From positions 1 through 64,000 of the forward strand of contig NZ_BAYB01000037.1 in assembly GCF_000685035.1 (NCBI RefSeq): a stretch of 64,000 nucleotides of DNA, written 5' to 3'. Below the pieces are notes generated by a model that did no database searches, was not told the DNA's origin, and saw nothing but the letters and a program-made list of their open reading frames with translations. Below are positions 8,135 through 18,365 of this stretch, one piece after another. The number at the start of each line of letters is the position of its first letter. The first letter of the stretch is position 1. A program made the translations under genes and the position numbers. This DNA comes from Paraburkholderia ferrariae NBRC 106233. Lineage in GTDB: Bacteria > Pseudomonadota > Gammaproteobacteria > Burkholderiales > Burkholderiaceae.

Positions 8135-8173
8135 GGGGGGCGATCGGGGGGCGATCGGGGGGCTACCGGGGGG
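8135..8173. repeat. Four-unit G6-N5 tandem array, potential G-quadruplex
   Basis: Four runs of exactly six G separated by 5-bp linkers (CGATC, CGATC, CTACC), a perfect 11-bp period, lying between acs and the DUF4212/symporter pair. On the plus strand this fits the G-quadruplex rule. It is the template strand for the adjoining minus-strand genes. Confidence 0.75.
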
Positions 8174-8220
8174 CGGCCGGACGCCATGCGTCCTGAGTCA
8201 AGCCCCCCGTTGGCAAACCG

Positions 8221-10203
<1,983 letters not shown>

Positions 10204-10551
10204 CGACAACCCCTTGGTGAAGATGAAACGTAAAACGTGTAGATACGCGCCGCGCTTTTCGTAGCGGAGCGCGCACCGTCTCCATACCGCCTCGTCCTGG
10301 CGTGCGCCCAAATGGGCACCGCAGGACGGCGGCGCTGTTGTTCCTGCTGCCCGCACCGGCTTGCGCGCGTGACGATGCGGCAACGCAGCATACATGGACC
10401 GCCGGCAAGGCCGCTCTGTCCATGGCGCCTAGATTAAGCGTAGCAACTTACCGGCCACTTACGTAACACAACTTCGCGGCCCAACCCGGCAGCCTCGCCC
10501 GATAAGTCTGTGACGCGGAAGTAAGCAGGCATTTAGAATGCTAACTGAACT
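10204..10551. other. Divergent intergenic region between acs and an EamA gene
   Basis: About 350 bases that must hold the promoters for acs (minus) and the EamA transporter (plus). No complete gene, repeat or recognisable operator was found. Confidence 0.5.
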
Positions 10552-11460
10552 GTGTGTCCGGATTCCAGCTTGAACCGCTATTCTCTCTTCCTCGTCGCCG
10601 CCATGCTGCTGGTGGGCAGCAATGTCGGCATCGGCAAGTCGATCGTCGCTTTCGTTCCCGTTCCGCTCTTCGCGCTGCTGCGTTTCGTCATCGCGCTCGC
10701 GGTGCTCGGCCCGCTGCTGCGCATGGCGAAGATGCGGCGCGTGAAGCGCGGCGAATGGATCAATCTGTTTTTGCAGGCCCTGTTCGGTACATTCGGGTTT
10801 ACGCTGCTCATGCTCGGCGGCGTGCATCGCACGAGCGCCGTCGCGGCCGGCGTCATCACGAGCACGATCCCGGCCGTGGTCGCCCTCTTCTCGTGGCTCT
10901 TCCTGCGCGAGCGCCCGGACGGCCGCGCGCTCGCCTCGATCGTGCTCGCCATCGCGGGCATCGCCGTCATCAACCTGGCGCACGCCGACGCAGGCGGCTC
11001 GCCGCAGTCGTTCGCCGGCAATCTGATGGTGCTCGGCGCGGTGTGCTGCGAATCGCTCTACGTGATCCTCTCGCGCCGCCTCACACAGACGCTCGAACCC
11101 CTCGACATCTGCGCCTACACGCATCTGTTCGGCTTGCTGCTGATGCTGCCCGTGGGCCTGCCTTACGCACTCTCGTTCGATTATTCAGCGGTGCCCGCCG
11201 GCATCTGGGAGCTCTCGCTGTGGTACGGGCTTTCCGCCAGCATTTTCTCGTTCTGCCTCTGGATGAAGGGCATCCGGCACGTGCCGGGCAGCGTCGCGGG
11301 CGTGTTCACAGCCGTGCTGCCCGTGGCCGCCGCGCTCTACGGGATCGCCTTCCTCGGCGAGCGGCCCACGCCCGCGCACGGCGTCGCGCTCGCCTGCGTG
11401 ATCACCGGCATCGCCCTCGCGAGCGTGAAGACGAAGCGGCTGCCGCCCGTCGCGTCCTGA
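10552..11460 (+). CDS. EamA family (DMT superfamily) transporter
   Basis: A ten-helix membrane transporter of the drug/metabolite superfamily, about 300 residues, made of two EamA repeats (about residues 10-145 and 155-295). Visible are G-S-N-V-G-I-G-K-S at the first helix, E-R-P-D-G-R-A-L-A-S-I-V-L-A-I-A-G-I at the end of the first repeat, and L-G-E-R-P-T-P-A-H-G-V-A-L-A-C-V-I-T-G at the end of the second. No ATG fits the N-terminus; GTG at 10552 or TTG at 10570 are the candidates and neither has a strong ribosome site. Substrate unknown; amino acids or their analogues are common for the family. Confidence 0.82.
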   Translation: MCPDSSLNRYSLFLVAAMLLVGSNVGIGKSIVAFVPVPLFALLRFVIALAVLGPLLRMAKMRRVKRGEWINLFLQALFGTFGFTLLMLGGVHRTSAVAAGVITSTIPAVVALFSWLFLRERPDGRALASIVLAIAGIAVINLAHADAGGSPQSFAGNLMVLGAVCCESLYVILSRRLTQTLEPLDICAYTHLFGLLLMLPVGLPYALSFDYSAVPAGIWELSLWYGLSASIFSFCLWMKGIRHVPGSVAGVFTAVLPVAAALYGIAFLGERPTPAHGVALACVITGIALASVKTKRLPPVAS

Positions 11461-11744
11461 GGCCGCGGCCCCAGCGGCCGGGCCGGGTTGGCGCCGGGTT
11501 GGCACCGCGGCCGGATTCGCAGCAGGGCTCACCGTCTGGGCCACGCTCGCTCCAAGGCTGCGCCACGGACGCCTCCCGCGCAGTCCGCCTTGCCCGTGAG
11601 CCGGCGAACCGCCGCGCCGACGCTGTACAATAGCGCGCGCCCGGCCCCATGCGGCGCGCATCCGCCGGTGGCGCCTCCATGCGCCGCCGCAGGCGGACAG
11701 CGCAGCCCCGCGGCCCGGCCCGATTAATCCCCACGTGATCGCCC

Positions 11745-12335
11745 ATGTCCGCTGCACGTCCCTCGCCGCTTCCGCGCCGCACGCGCCTGCTGCCGCGCGT
11801 CATCTTCATGAGCCGCTGGCTCCAGGTGCCGCTCTACCTCGGCCTGATCGTCGCGCAGGCGGTCTACTGCGTGCTGTTCCTGAAGGAGGTCTGGCACCTC
11901 GTCACGCATGCCATGTCGCTCGACGAGACCAGCGTCATGCTCGCCGTGCTCGGCCTGATCGACGTGGTGATGATCTCGAACCTGCTCATCATGGTGATCG
12001 TGGGCGGCTACGAAACCTTCGTCTCGCGCATGGGCCTGGAAGGCCATCCCGACGAGCCCGAGTGGCTCGATCACGTGAACGCCGGCGTGCTGAAGGTGAA
12101 GCTCGCCATGGCGCTCATCAGCATTTCGTCGATTCATCTGCTCAAGACCTTCATCAATCCCGATGCTGTCTCCCCGCATACCGTGATGTGGCAGGTGATC
12201 ATCCACGCCGCGTTCCTCGTTTCCGCGCTCGTCATGGCGTGGATCGACCGCCTCACCACGCACACGCACCCCGAGCACTACCAGGACCTCGCCGCGCGCC
12301 ATCCGGTGCGAGCGGATGCCGTCGCGCCGGAGTGA
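11745..12335 (+). CDS. UPF0114 (YqhA/TIGR00645) membrane protein
   Basis: A 196-residue inner-membrane protein of the UPF0114 family with three to four hydrophobic helices. Family blocks include F-M-S-R-W-L-Q-V-P-L-Y-L-G-L-I, L-A-V-L-G-L-I-D-V-V-M-I-S-N-L-L-I-M-V and W-L-D-H-V-N-A-G-V-L-K-V-K-L-A. Function is unknown across the family. It precedes fumarase on the same strand with an 82-base gap, so co-transcription is possible. The upstream 284 bases hold only a weak minus-10-like TACAAT at about 11625. Confidence 0.85.
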   Translation: MSAARPSPLPRRTRLLPRVIFMSRWLQVPLYLGLIVAQAVYCVLFLKEVWHLVTHAMSLDETSVMLAVLGLIDVVMISNLLIMVIVGGYETFVSRMGLEGHPDEPEWLDHVNAGVLKVKLAMALISISSIHLLKTFINPDAVSPHTVMWQVIIHAAFLVSALVMAWIDRLTTHTHPEHYQDLAARHPVRADAVAPE

Positions 12336-12417
12336 GCACGCCGGCACGCCACTCCGGCCCACGAAACGCGCCACACGATACCGATTCAAAACACCCAGTC
12401 CCCACTGAAGCCTAGCC

Positions 12418-13941
12418 ATGACCGTCATCAAACAGGAAGACCTGATCCAGAGCATTGCGGATTCGCTGCAGCACATCAGCTACTACCATCCGCAGGATTA
12501 CATCGAGGCGCTCGGCCGCGCGTACGAGCTTGAAGAAAGCCCGGCCGCGAAGGACGCGATCGCGCAGATCCTCACGAACAGCCGCATGTGCGCCGAAGGC
12601 CGCCGCCCGATCTGCCAGGACACCGGCATCGTCACAATCTTCGTGAAGGTCGGCATGGACGTGCGCTGGGACGGCGCGACGATGGGCGTCACCGACATGA
12701 TCAACGAAGGCGTGCGCCGCGGTTATCTGAACCCGGACAACGTGCTGCGCGCCTCGATCGTGAGCCCGCCCGAAGGCGGCCGCAAGAACACGAAGGACAA
12801 CACGCCGGCCGTGATCCACTACGAGATCGTGCCGGGCGACAAGGTGGACGTTCAAGTGGCGGCCAAGGGCGGCGGCTCGGAAAACAAGTCGAAGTTCGTG
12901 ATGCTGAACCCGTCCGACTCCATCGTGGACTGGGTGCTCAAGACCGTGCCGACGATGGGCGCGGGCTGGTGCCCGCCGGGCATGCTCGGCATCGGCATCG
13001 GCGGCACCGCTGAAAAGGCGATGCTGATGGCCAAGGAATCGCTGATGGAGTCCATCGACATCCAGGACATCATCAAGCGCGGCCCGAAGGACTGGATCGA
13101 AGAACTGCGCGTCGAGCTGCACGAGAAGGTCAACGCGCTCGGCATCGGCGCGCAGGGTCTCGGCGGCCTCGCCACCGTGCTCGACGTGAAGATTCACGCG
13201 GCGCCCACGCATGCGGCTTCGAAGCCCGTCGCGATGATCCCGAACTGCGCCGCCACGCGCCACGCGCACTTCGTGCTGGACGGCTCGGGCCCGGCGAAAC
13301 TCGAAGCGCCCTCGCTCGACGCCTGGCCCAAGGTCAACTGGGAGCCGAATACGGAAACCAGCAAGCGCGTGGATCTGAACACGCTCACGCCGGAAGAAGT
13401 GGCTTCGTGGAAGCCGGGCCAGACGCTGCTGCTCTCGGGCAAGATGCTCACGGGCCGCGACGCCGCGCACAAGCGCATCGCCGACATGCTGGCGAAGGGC
13501 GAAAAGCTGCCGGTGGACTTCAGGAACCGCGTGATCTACTACGTCGGCCCGGTCGATCCGGTGCGCGACGAAGTGGTGGGCCCGGCCGGCCCCACCACTG
13601 CCACGCGCATGGACAAGTTCACGGAAACGATGCTCGCGCAAACGGGCCTCATCTCGATGGTCGGCAAGGCCGAGCGCGGCCCCGTTGCCATCGAGTCGAT
13701 CAAGAAGCACAAGGCCGCGTACCTCATGGCCGTGGGCGGCGCCGCCTACCTCGTTTCGAAGGCGATCCGCGGCTCGAAGGTTCTCGCGTTCGAAGACCTC
13801 GGCATGGAAGCGATCTACGAGTTCGACGTGCAGGACATGCCGGTCACGGTGGCCGTCGATTCGTCGGGCACCTCGGTGCACAAGACCGGCCCCGCCGAAT
13901 GGCAGGCAAAGATCGGCAAGATTCCGGTTGCGACGGCCTGA
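12418..13941 (+). CDS. fumA: Fumarate hydratase, class I (iron-sulfur)
   Basis: Oxygen-sensitive [4Fe-4S] fumarase that interconverts fumarate and malate in the TCA cycle. It is a 507-residue single-chain enzyme with the alpha domain first (C-Q-D-T-G near residue 66, G-G-S-E-N-K-S, and the P-P-G-M-L-G-I-G-I-G-G-T block) and the beta domain after about residue 330 (G-P-T-T-A-T-R-M-D, G-G-A-A-Y-L, K-A-I-R). Cluster cysteines appear in C-Q-D-T-G, N-C-A-A-T-R-H and W-C-P-P-G. A strong terminator follows. Being iron dependent, it may be one of several fumarases, but no class II gene is in the window. Confidence 0.95.
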   Translation: MTVIKQEDLIQSIADSLQHISYYHPQDYIEALGRAYELEESPAAKDAIAQILTNSRMCAEGRRPICQDTGIVTIFVKVGMDVRWDGATMGVTDMINEGVRRGYLNPDNVLRASIVSPPEGGRKNTKDNTPAVIHYEIVPGDKVDVQVAAKGGGSENKSKFVMLNPSDSIVDWVLKTVPTMGAGWCPPGMLGIGIGGTAEKAMLMAKESLMESIDIQDIIKRGPKDWIEELRVELHEKVNALGIGAQGLGGLATVLDVKIHAAPTHAASKPVAMIPNCAATRHAHFVLDGSGPAKLEAPSLDAWPKVNWEPNTETSKRVDLNTLTPEEVASWKPGQTLLLSGKMLTGRDAAHKRIADMLAKGEKLPVDFRNRVIYYVGPVDPVRDEVVGPAGPTTATRMDKFTETMLAQTGLISMVGKAERGPVAIESIKKHKAAYLMAVGGAAYLVSKAIRGSKVLAFEDLGMEAIYEFDVQDMPVTVAVDSSGTSVHKTGPAEWQAKIGKIPVATA

Positions 13942-13970
13942 TGCCAGGCCATCGGTTCGTACCGATGCAC

Positions 13971-13999
13971 AAAACCGGGGCCTCGCGCCCCGGTTTTTT
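13971..13999 (+). terminator. Rho-independent terminator after fumA
   Basis: AACCGGGGC / GCCCCGGTT stem closing a short loop, followed by a run of eight T. Confidence 0.85.
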
Positions 14000-14030
14000 T
14001 TCCGCTTTATCGTGATTAATGCGAAACAGA

Positions 14031-14047
14031 CTGAGATTAATTCTCAG
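14031..14047. promoter_or_regulatory. Palindrome upstream of bfr
   Basis: CTGAGATTAATTCTCAG: 6-bp perfect arms around an AT-rich 5-bp centre, 110 bases ahead of bfr. It could be an operator for an iron- or stress-responsive regulator. It is not a close match to the Fur consensus. Confidence 0.45.
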
Positions 14048-14156
14048 CACCCTGCAAAGGTCTGAATAGAATCGGGATTCGGTCTTGGCAATTGCCGGCA
14101 CAGCGTTTATTGTTCAGTACCAGAACCCACACCGCCCCACCAGGTAAGGAAAAATT

Positions 14157-14636
14157 ATGCAAGGCGACAAGAAGGTCATCGAATATCTGAATGCGCAGCT
14201 CAAAAACGAGCTCACCGCAATTAATCAATATTTTCTCCATGCGCGCATGTACCGGCATTGGGGACTCGAAAAACTCGGCAAGCACGAATACGACGAATCG
14301 ATCGGCGAAATGAAGCATGCCGACTGGCTCATCGAACGCATCTTCATGCTCGACGGCCTGCCCAACCTTCAAGACCTGCACAAGCTCCTGATTGGCGAAG
14401 AGACCAAGGAAATCCTCGAATGCGATCTGAAGCTCGAGCAGATTTCCCAGTCCACCTGCAAGGAAGCCATTGCTTACTGCGAATCGGTGCGCGACTTCAT
14501 TTCGCGCGAGATCTTCACGAAGATCCTCGACGACACCGAAGAGCACATCGACTGGCTCGAAACGCAGATCGACCTCATCGACAAGGTCGGCATCCAGAAC
14601 TACCAGCAGTCGGCCATGGGTTCGGTAGAATCCTGA
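14157..14636 (+). CDS. bfr: Bacterioferritin
   Basis: A 159-residue subunit of the 24-mer haem-containing iron store. E18, E51, H54, E94 and H130 of the ferroxidase centre and the haem ligand M52 (in E-M-K-H-A-D) align by position with E. coli Bfr. The residue corresponding to E127, a bridging iron ligand in E. coli, is a threonine here (D-D-T-E-E-H), with glutamates at the next two positions. A terminator follows at once, so it is a monocistronic unit. Its partner ferredoxin Bfd is encoded two genes downstream, separated by murI. Confidence 0.95.
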   Translation: MQGDKKVIEYLNAQLKNELTAINQYFLHARMYRHWGLEKLGKHEYDESIGEMKHADWLIERIFMLDGLPNLQDLHKLLIGEETKEILECDLKLEQISQSTCKEAIAYCESVRDFISREIFTKILDDTEEHIDWLETQIDLIDKVGIQNYQQSAMGSVES

Positions 14637-14655
14637 TCGCCGTCCGGCTCGCGCG

Positions 14656-14688
14656 GCGCATTCGTCCCACCGGCGAATGCGCTTTTTT
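14656..14688 (+). terminator. Rho-independent terminator after bfr
   Basis: GCGCATTCG / CGAATGCGC perfect 9-bp stem with a 9-base loop, followed by six T. Confidence 0.85.
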
Positions 14689-14720
14689 CACCCTGCCCCG
14701 CCTCCCCTGAACGACTCGTC

Positions 14721-15590
14721 GTGAACGCCACGCCCAACGCCTGCACCGCGCCCGTCGGCATCTTCGACTCCGGTCTTGGCGGCCTCTCGGTGCTGCGCGC
14801 CGTGCGCACGCTGCTGCCTGCCGAGCGGGTCGTCTATGTCGCCGACTCGCGCTATGCGCCTTATGGCCAGCGCGACGACGATTTCATTGCCGACCGCACG
14901 CTGGCGATAGGCGAATGGCTCGTGCGCCAGGGGGCCAAGGCGCTGGTCGTGGCCTGCAATACGGCCACGGCGCAATCCATCGAACTCGTGCGCGGGCAGT
15001 TGCCGATTCCGCTCGTGGGCGTGGAGCCGGGCGTGAAGCCCGCCGCGCTGCAGTCGGTCTCGCGCGTGGCCGGCGTGCTCGCCACCCAGGTCACGCTGCG
15101 CAGCGCGCGCTTCCAGGCGCTGGTGGCGCGCCACGCGGGCGACCTGCGCGTGCTCAGCCAGCCCGGCCACGGCCTCGTAGAGGCGGTGGAACGCTGCGAC
15201 GTGGGCTCGCCCGAACTGCTCGTGCTGCTGCGCGGCTATCTGCAGCCCATGCTCGACGCCGGTGCCGATACGCTCGTGCTCGGCTGCACGCACTACCCGT
15301 TTCTGGATGACGCGATCCGCTCGATCGTCGGCGAACGCATGACGCTGATCGACACCAGCGTCGCCATCGCGCGCCAGCTCGAACGCGTGCTCGCCCAGCA
15401 CAGGCTGCTCGCCGAGGCGCCCGAAGGCGCCGCGGAGCCGGCCCCCACGCGCTTTTGCTCGACGAGCGACGGCGCGCACCTGCGCCTGCTCGCCGCGGCG
15501 CTGCTCGGCATCGACGCCGCGGTCGAAACCGTGCAAATCCCCTCGCGCCGCACGCTTGAACTCGACAAGCTGGAAAAGTCGGCCGCCTGA
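14721..15590 (+). CDS. murI: Glutamate racemase
   Basis: Cofactor-independent racemase supplying D-glutamate for peptidoglycan; 289 residues, cytoplasmic. The two catalytic cysteines are present: C79 in V-A-C-N-T-A-T-A and C189 in G-C-T-H-Y-P-F. The N-terminus shows G-I-F-D-S-G-L-G-G-L-S-V and A-D-S-R-Y-A-P-Y-G. The start is a GTG at 14721, the only start that gives the family N-terminus right after the bfr terminator. It lies between bfr and bfd without obvious functional relation. Confidence 0.94.
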   Translation: MNATPNACTAPVGIFDSGLGGLSVLRAVRTLLPAERVVYVADSRYAPYGQRDDDFIADRTLAIGEWLVRQGAKALVVACNTATAQSIELVRGQLPIPLVGVEPGVKPAALQSVSRVAGVLATQVTLRSARFQALVARHAGDLRVLSQPGHGLVEAVERCDVGSPELLVLLRGYLQPMLDAGADTLVLGCTHYPFLDDAIRSIVGERMTLIDTSVAIARQLERVLAQHRLLAEAPEGAAEPAPTRFCSTSDGAHLRLLAAALLGIDAAVETVQIPSRRTLELDKLEKSAA

Positions 15591-15799
15591 TCGGCGTGAC
15601 ACCCGGCTACCCCTCTTGTTTCCACCCTTTTAGCCTGCCAAGGTCGTCCGCCTTGCTCCGCGGGCCTTCGGCCCTTCTGCCCCCGATTCCCCGCCCCGCG
15701 TCGCGCCGGACGCCGTCCTGACCCTGAGCAAAATCCCTGCTAAGGGTCCGGTTTTGTTACAAATTTTCCGTCAAGGCGCTTGCCAAGCGCATCAAACAT

Positions 15800-15818
15800 A
15801 ATGATAATAATTCGCATT
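15800..15818. promoter_or_regulatory. Fur box-like site upstream of bfd
   Basis: AATGATAATAATTCGCATT is palindromic at 14 of 19 positions and holds the ATGATAAT core of the Fur consensus. It ends 23 bases before the bfd start, a position suited to iron-dependent repression. Confidence 0.75.
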
Positions 15819-15841
15819 AACTCTCTCTATCGCGCTTCATC

Positions 15842-16093
15842 ATGATTGTCTGCGTGTGCAAGTCCGTTTCCGACCGGACGATTCGTGCCTCGATCGCGGA
15901 AGGCATGGACTCCTTCGACGAACTCCAGTTCGAGCTCGGCGTCGCCACCTGCTGCGGCAAGTGCGAAGAGTCCGTGCGCGATGTCATGTCGCAAAGCGGC
16001 GTCTGCGCGAGCCGCTGCGGCGTGACGCACGCGCACCCGGTCGCGGTGCCTGCCGTGCAACCTCTCATGTTCTACGAGCGCAAGGCCGCCTGA
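15842..16093 (+). CDS. bfd: Bacterioferritin-associated ferredoxin
   Basis: An 83-residue [2Fe-2S] protein that reduces the haem of bacterioferritin so that stored iron is released. The four cluster cysteines have the Bfd pattern: C-V-C near residues 4-6 and C-C-G-K-C near 38-42 (C-x-C ... C-x-x-C). The C-terminal tail is longer than in E. coli Bfd and includes extra cysteines (V-C-A-S-R-C). A Fur-like box overlaps the promoter region, so expression should rise under iron starvation. It is the first gene of a stretch that continues to a tiny membrane peptide and tonB-exbB-exbD. Confidence 0.92.
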   Translation: MIVCVCKSVSDRTIRASIAEGMDSFDELQFELGVATCCGKCEESVRDVMSQSGVCASRCGVTHAHPVAVPAVQPLMFYERKAA

Positions 16094-16209
16094 ACACCGC
16101 GGCGCGCCGCCGGCCACTCCGCCGGCATCGCGCGCCGCGTTCGTGCCGACAGCAAGCCAGTTTCACGACCAGCCAGCTACCGCTCGTTCCCCTCTCTCAG
16201 GAGGCCGGA

Positions 16210-16272
16210 ATGGAATTGCTGATCGGATTCGTGACTACGCTGTGCATTTCGCTGTTGATATTCCGCAAATGA
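16210..16272 (+). CDS. 20-residue membrane peptide between bfd and tonB
   Basis: Reads MELLIGFVTTLCISLLIFRK, a single hydrophobic helix ending in R-K. Support comes from a perfect AGGAGG ribosome site five bases ahead of the ATG, which is stronger than for any neighbour, and from a perfect 12-bp terminator-like hairpin that begins 12 bases after the stop. It is too short for ordinary gene callers. No family is recognised. It could be a small inner-membrane protein affecting the TonB-ExbBD complex, or a leader peptide whose translation affects the hairpin in front of tonB. There is no run of one amino acid as in classical attenuation leaders. Confidence 0.6.
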   Translation: MELLIGFVTTLCISLLIFRK

Positions 16273-16283
16273 ATTTGTCCGAC

Positions 16284-16317
16284 ACGGTGCGCCGGCAAGC
16301 CGGCGCACCGTCTTTTG
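16284..16317 (+). terminator. Terminator-like hairpin directly upstream of tonB
   Basis: ACGGTGCGCCGG / CCGGCGCACCGT, a perfect 12-bp stem with a CAAG loop and TCTTTTG after it. It ends only 18 bases before the tonB ATG, leaving no room for a separate promoter or a clear ribosome site, so it may act as a conditional attenuator for tonB-exbB-exbD. Confidence 0.75.
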
Positions 16318-16335
16318 TCCGGCCCCCACGCTAAC

Positions 16336-17067
16336 ATGCAGGCTCTCCACACTACAGCCGGCACGTTGCCGGGTTCCCCCTTACGCGCGAACCGCCGTAT
16401 CGTCGTCGCGACGGCCCTCGTACTGGCCGCCCATGCGGCACTCATCGCCTTCGTCCTCGCGAACCGCGACACGGCCGTGCCCGTCGCGCTTCAGTCGCAC
16501 ACGATCACGGCCGAGCTGATCCAGCCCGATCCGGTTGCCGCACCCGCCGCGCTCCAGTCCACGCCCACGCCGCCACCGCCCAAACCGGTGCCGCACGTGA
16601 CGCGGGAAAAGCCCCGGGTCCAGCCGAAGCCCAGGCCCACGCCGCTGCCCGTCGCCGAGGCGCCCTCGCAGCACGCCGTCGAAGCGCCCGCCCCCGCGGA
16701 CCCGACGCCGCCGCCCGCGGCCCCGACGCCTGCGCCCGCAGCGGCGGCCGCACCCGCAGTGGGCAAGCCCACCATGGCCATCGACGCGCCGAAGAACGTC
16801 TCGCACCTCGACTGCAACATCGTGAGCCCCGATTACCCGACGCTCTCGAAGCGCCGCGGCGAAACCGGCGTGGCCTACGTGCGTTTCGTGGTGGGTCTCA
16901 CGGGCAAGATCGAGAACATCGAACTGAAGAAGAGCAGCGGCTACAGCCGGCTCGACGACGCCGCGCTCGCCGCCATGCGTGACAGCGCATGCAAGCCCTA
17001 TACGGAGAACGGCCAGCCCGTGCGCGCGGCCTATACGCAGCCTTTCGACTTCAGCCTGCACGACTAG
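16336..17067 (+). CDS. tonB: TonB energy transducer
   Basis: A 243-residue periplasm-spanning protein that passes proton-motive force to outer-membrane siderophore and haem receptors. There is one N-terminal membrane anchor (about residues 20-42), then a proline-rich linker (about 65-150, with P-T-P-P-P-P-K-P and K-P-R-P-T-P runs) and a TonB C-terminal domain from D-Y-P-T-L-S-K-R-R-G-E-T-G-V to the end. The ATG at 16336 is chosen because upstream codons fall inside the hairpin's T-tract. It is followed by exbB and exbD, giving the complete energy-transducing complex. Confidence 0.93.
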   Translation: MQALHTTAGTLPGSPLRANRRIVVATALVLAAHAALIAFVLANRDTAVPVALQSHTITAELIQPDPVAAPAALQSTPTPPPPKPVPHVTREKPRVQPKPRPTPLPVAEAPSQHAVEAPAPADPTPPPAAPTPAPAAAAAPAVGKPTMAIDAPKNVSHLDCNIVSPDYPTLSKRRGETGVAYVRFVVGLTGKIENIELKKSSGYSRLDDAALAAMRDSACKPYTENGQPVRAAYTQPFDFSLHD

Positions 17068-17117
17068 CGCGGCCGAAGCCACACCGCTTTCATGAATTGA
17101 ATAACGAGGAATTGAGA

Positions 17118-17837
17118 ATGCAGAACTACGGTATCGCCCACGTCTGGGCGCAAGGGGATTTCGTGACGCGCGGCATCGCGCTCGCGTTGCTGGTGATGTC
17201 GGTGCTGTCGTGGTGCGTGATCCTCGTGAAGGGCTGGAACGTCATACGCCTGAAGCGCCTCACGAAGAACGCCGAGCAGTCGTTCTGGCATTCGGACGAT
17301 TTCGACGACGGCATGAAGAAGCTCGGCAGCGGCACCCGCGACGACAACCCGTTCCTCGCCCTCGCACTCTCGGGCCAGGAAGCCTCCGAGCACCATCATC
17401 AGACGCAGCCGCACCTGCACGACCGCATGGACGTTTCGGACTGGGTCACGCGCTGCCTCAAGGACGCGATGGACGAATCGATCGCGAAGATGCAAAGCGG
17501 CCTCGCCATTCTCGCCTCGATCGGCAGCACGGCGCCGTTCGTGGGCCTTTTCGGCACCGTATGGGGCATCTATCACGCGCTGCTCACGATCGGCGCAACG
17601 GGACAGACGTCGATCGACGCCGTCGCGGGCCCGGTGGGCGAAGCGCTCATCATGACGGCGTTCGGCCTGTTCGTCGCGATTCCGGCCGTGCTCGGCTATA
17701 ACGCGCTCACGCGCGCCAACAAGGCGCTCGTCACGAAGCTCAATCGCTTCGCGCACGGCCTGCATGCGTTCTTCGTCACGGGCGCGCGCCTTTCGTCCAC
17801 CAAGGGCAACCTGCGCGTCGCCGCGCGCACGCACTGA
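17118..17837 (+). CDS. exbB: ExbB proton channel subunit
   Basis: Inner-membrane MotA/TolQ/ExbB protein of 239 residues, the pentameric stator part that powers TonB. There is one N-terminal helix (about residues 14-35) and two later helices around L-A-S-I-G-S-T-A-P-F-V-G-L-F-G-T-V-W-G-I and A-F-G-L-F-V-A-I-P-A-V-L-G-Y-N, the proton-path signature of the family. A GAGGAATTGAGA ribosome site precedes the ATG at 17118. It sits 50 bases after tonB and 14 bases before exbD. Confidence 0.95.
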   Translation: MQNYGIAHVWAQGDFVTRGIALALLVMSVLSWCVILVKGWNVIRLKRLTKNAEQSFWHSDDFDDGMKKLGSGTRDDNPFLALALSGQEASEHHHQTQPHLHDRMDVSDWVTRCLKDAMDESIAKMQSGLAILASIGSTAPFVGLFGTVWGIYHALLTIGATGQTSIDAVAGPVGEALIMTAFGLFVAIPAVLGYNALTRANKALVTKLNRFAHGLHAFFVTGARLSSTKGNLRVAARTH

Positions 17838-17851
17838 AACGGAGGCGCACC

Positions 17852-18271
17852 ATGGCGATGAGCCCTTTTGTCAGCGATGAAGACGACGGCCTGATGAACG
17901 AAATCAACATGACGCCGCTCGTCGACGTCATGTTGGTTCTCCTGATCGTTTTCATGGTGACGATTCCCGTGATCCGTCACGCCGTGAAGATCGACCTGCC
18001 GCACGCGAGCAGCCAGAAAGAAGACACGAAGCCCGCGCAGATCAACGTCTCCATCGAAGCGGACGGCACCGTGCTGTGGGACGGCACCGCCGTGGACGAC
18101 AAGACGCTGCGGGCAAAGATCGCGGCCGCCGCGCAAACCGAGCCGCAACCCGAGTTGCACCTGAACGCGGACCGCAAGGTGGCCTACGAGAAAGTGGCGC
18201 AGGTGATGTCGGCGGCGCAAAGCGGCGGGCTCACGAAGCTCGGCTTCGTGACGGATCCCGCGCATCGCTGA
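17852..18271 (+). CDS. exbD: ExbD proton channel subunit
   Basis: A 139-residue partner of ExbB with one N-terminal helix and a periplasmic domain. The proton-carrying aspartate is D25 in I-N-M-T-P-L-V-D-V-M-L-V-L-L. The periplasmic part ends in K-L-G-F-V-T-D-P, as usual for ExbD. GGAGG precedes the ATG. The operon ends with a strong terminator at 18331. Confidence 0.95.
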   Translation: MAMSPFVSDEDDGLMNEINMTPLVDVMLVLLIVFMVTIPVIRHAVKIDLPHASSQKEDTKPAQINVSIEADGTVLWDGTAVDDKTLRAKIAAAAQTEPQPELHLNADRKVAYEKVAQVMSAAQSGGLTKLGFVTDPAHR

Positions 18272-18330
18272 GGCGGGCGCGCTGCCCGCGCCATTGCTGT
18301 TTTTCCTGCGTTTTTCCTGCGCTGCAAAGT

Positions 18331-18365
18331 AAAAGGCCTTCATCGTCAGATGAAGGCCTTTTTTC
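18331..18365 (+). terminator. Terminator of the tonB-exbB-exbD operon
   Basis: AAAAGGCCTTCATC / GATGAAGGCCTTTT perfect 14-bp stem, GTCA loop, T-tract of six. Confidence 0.9.
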
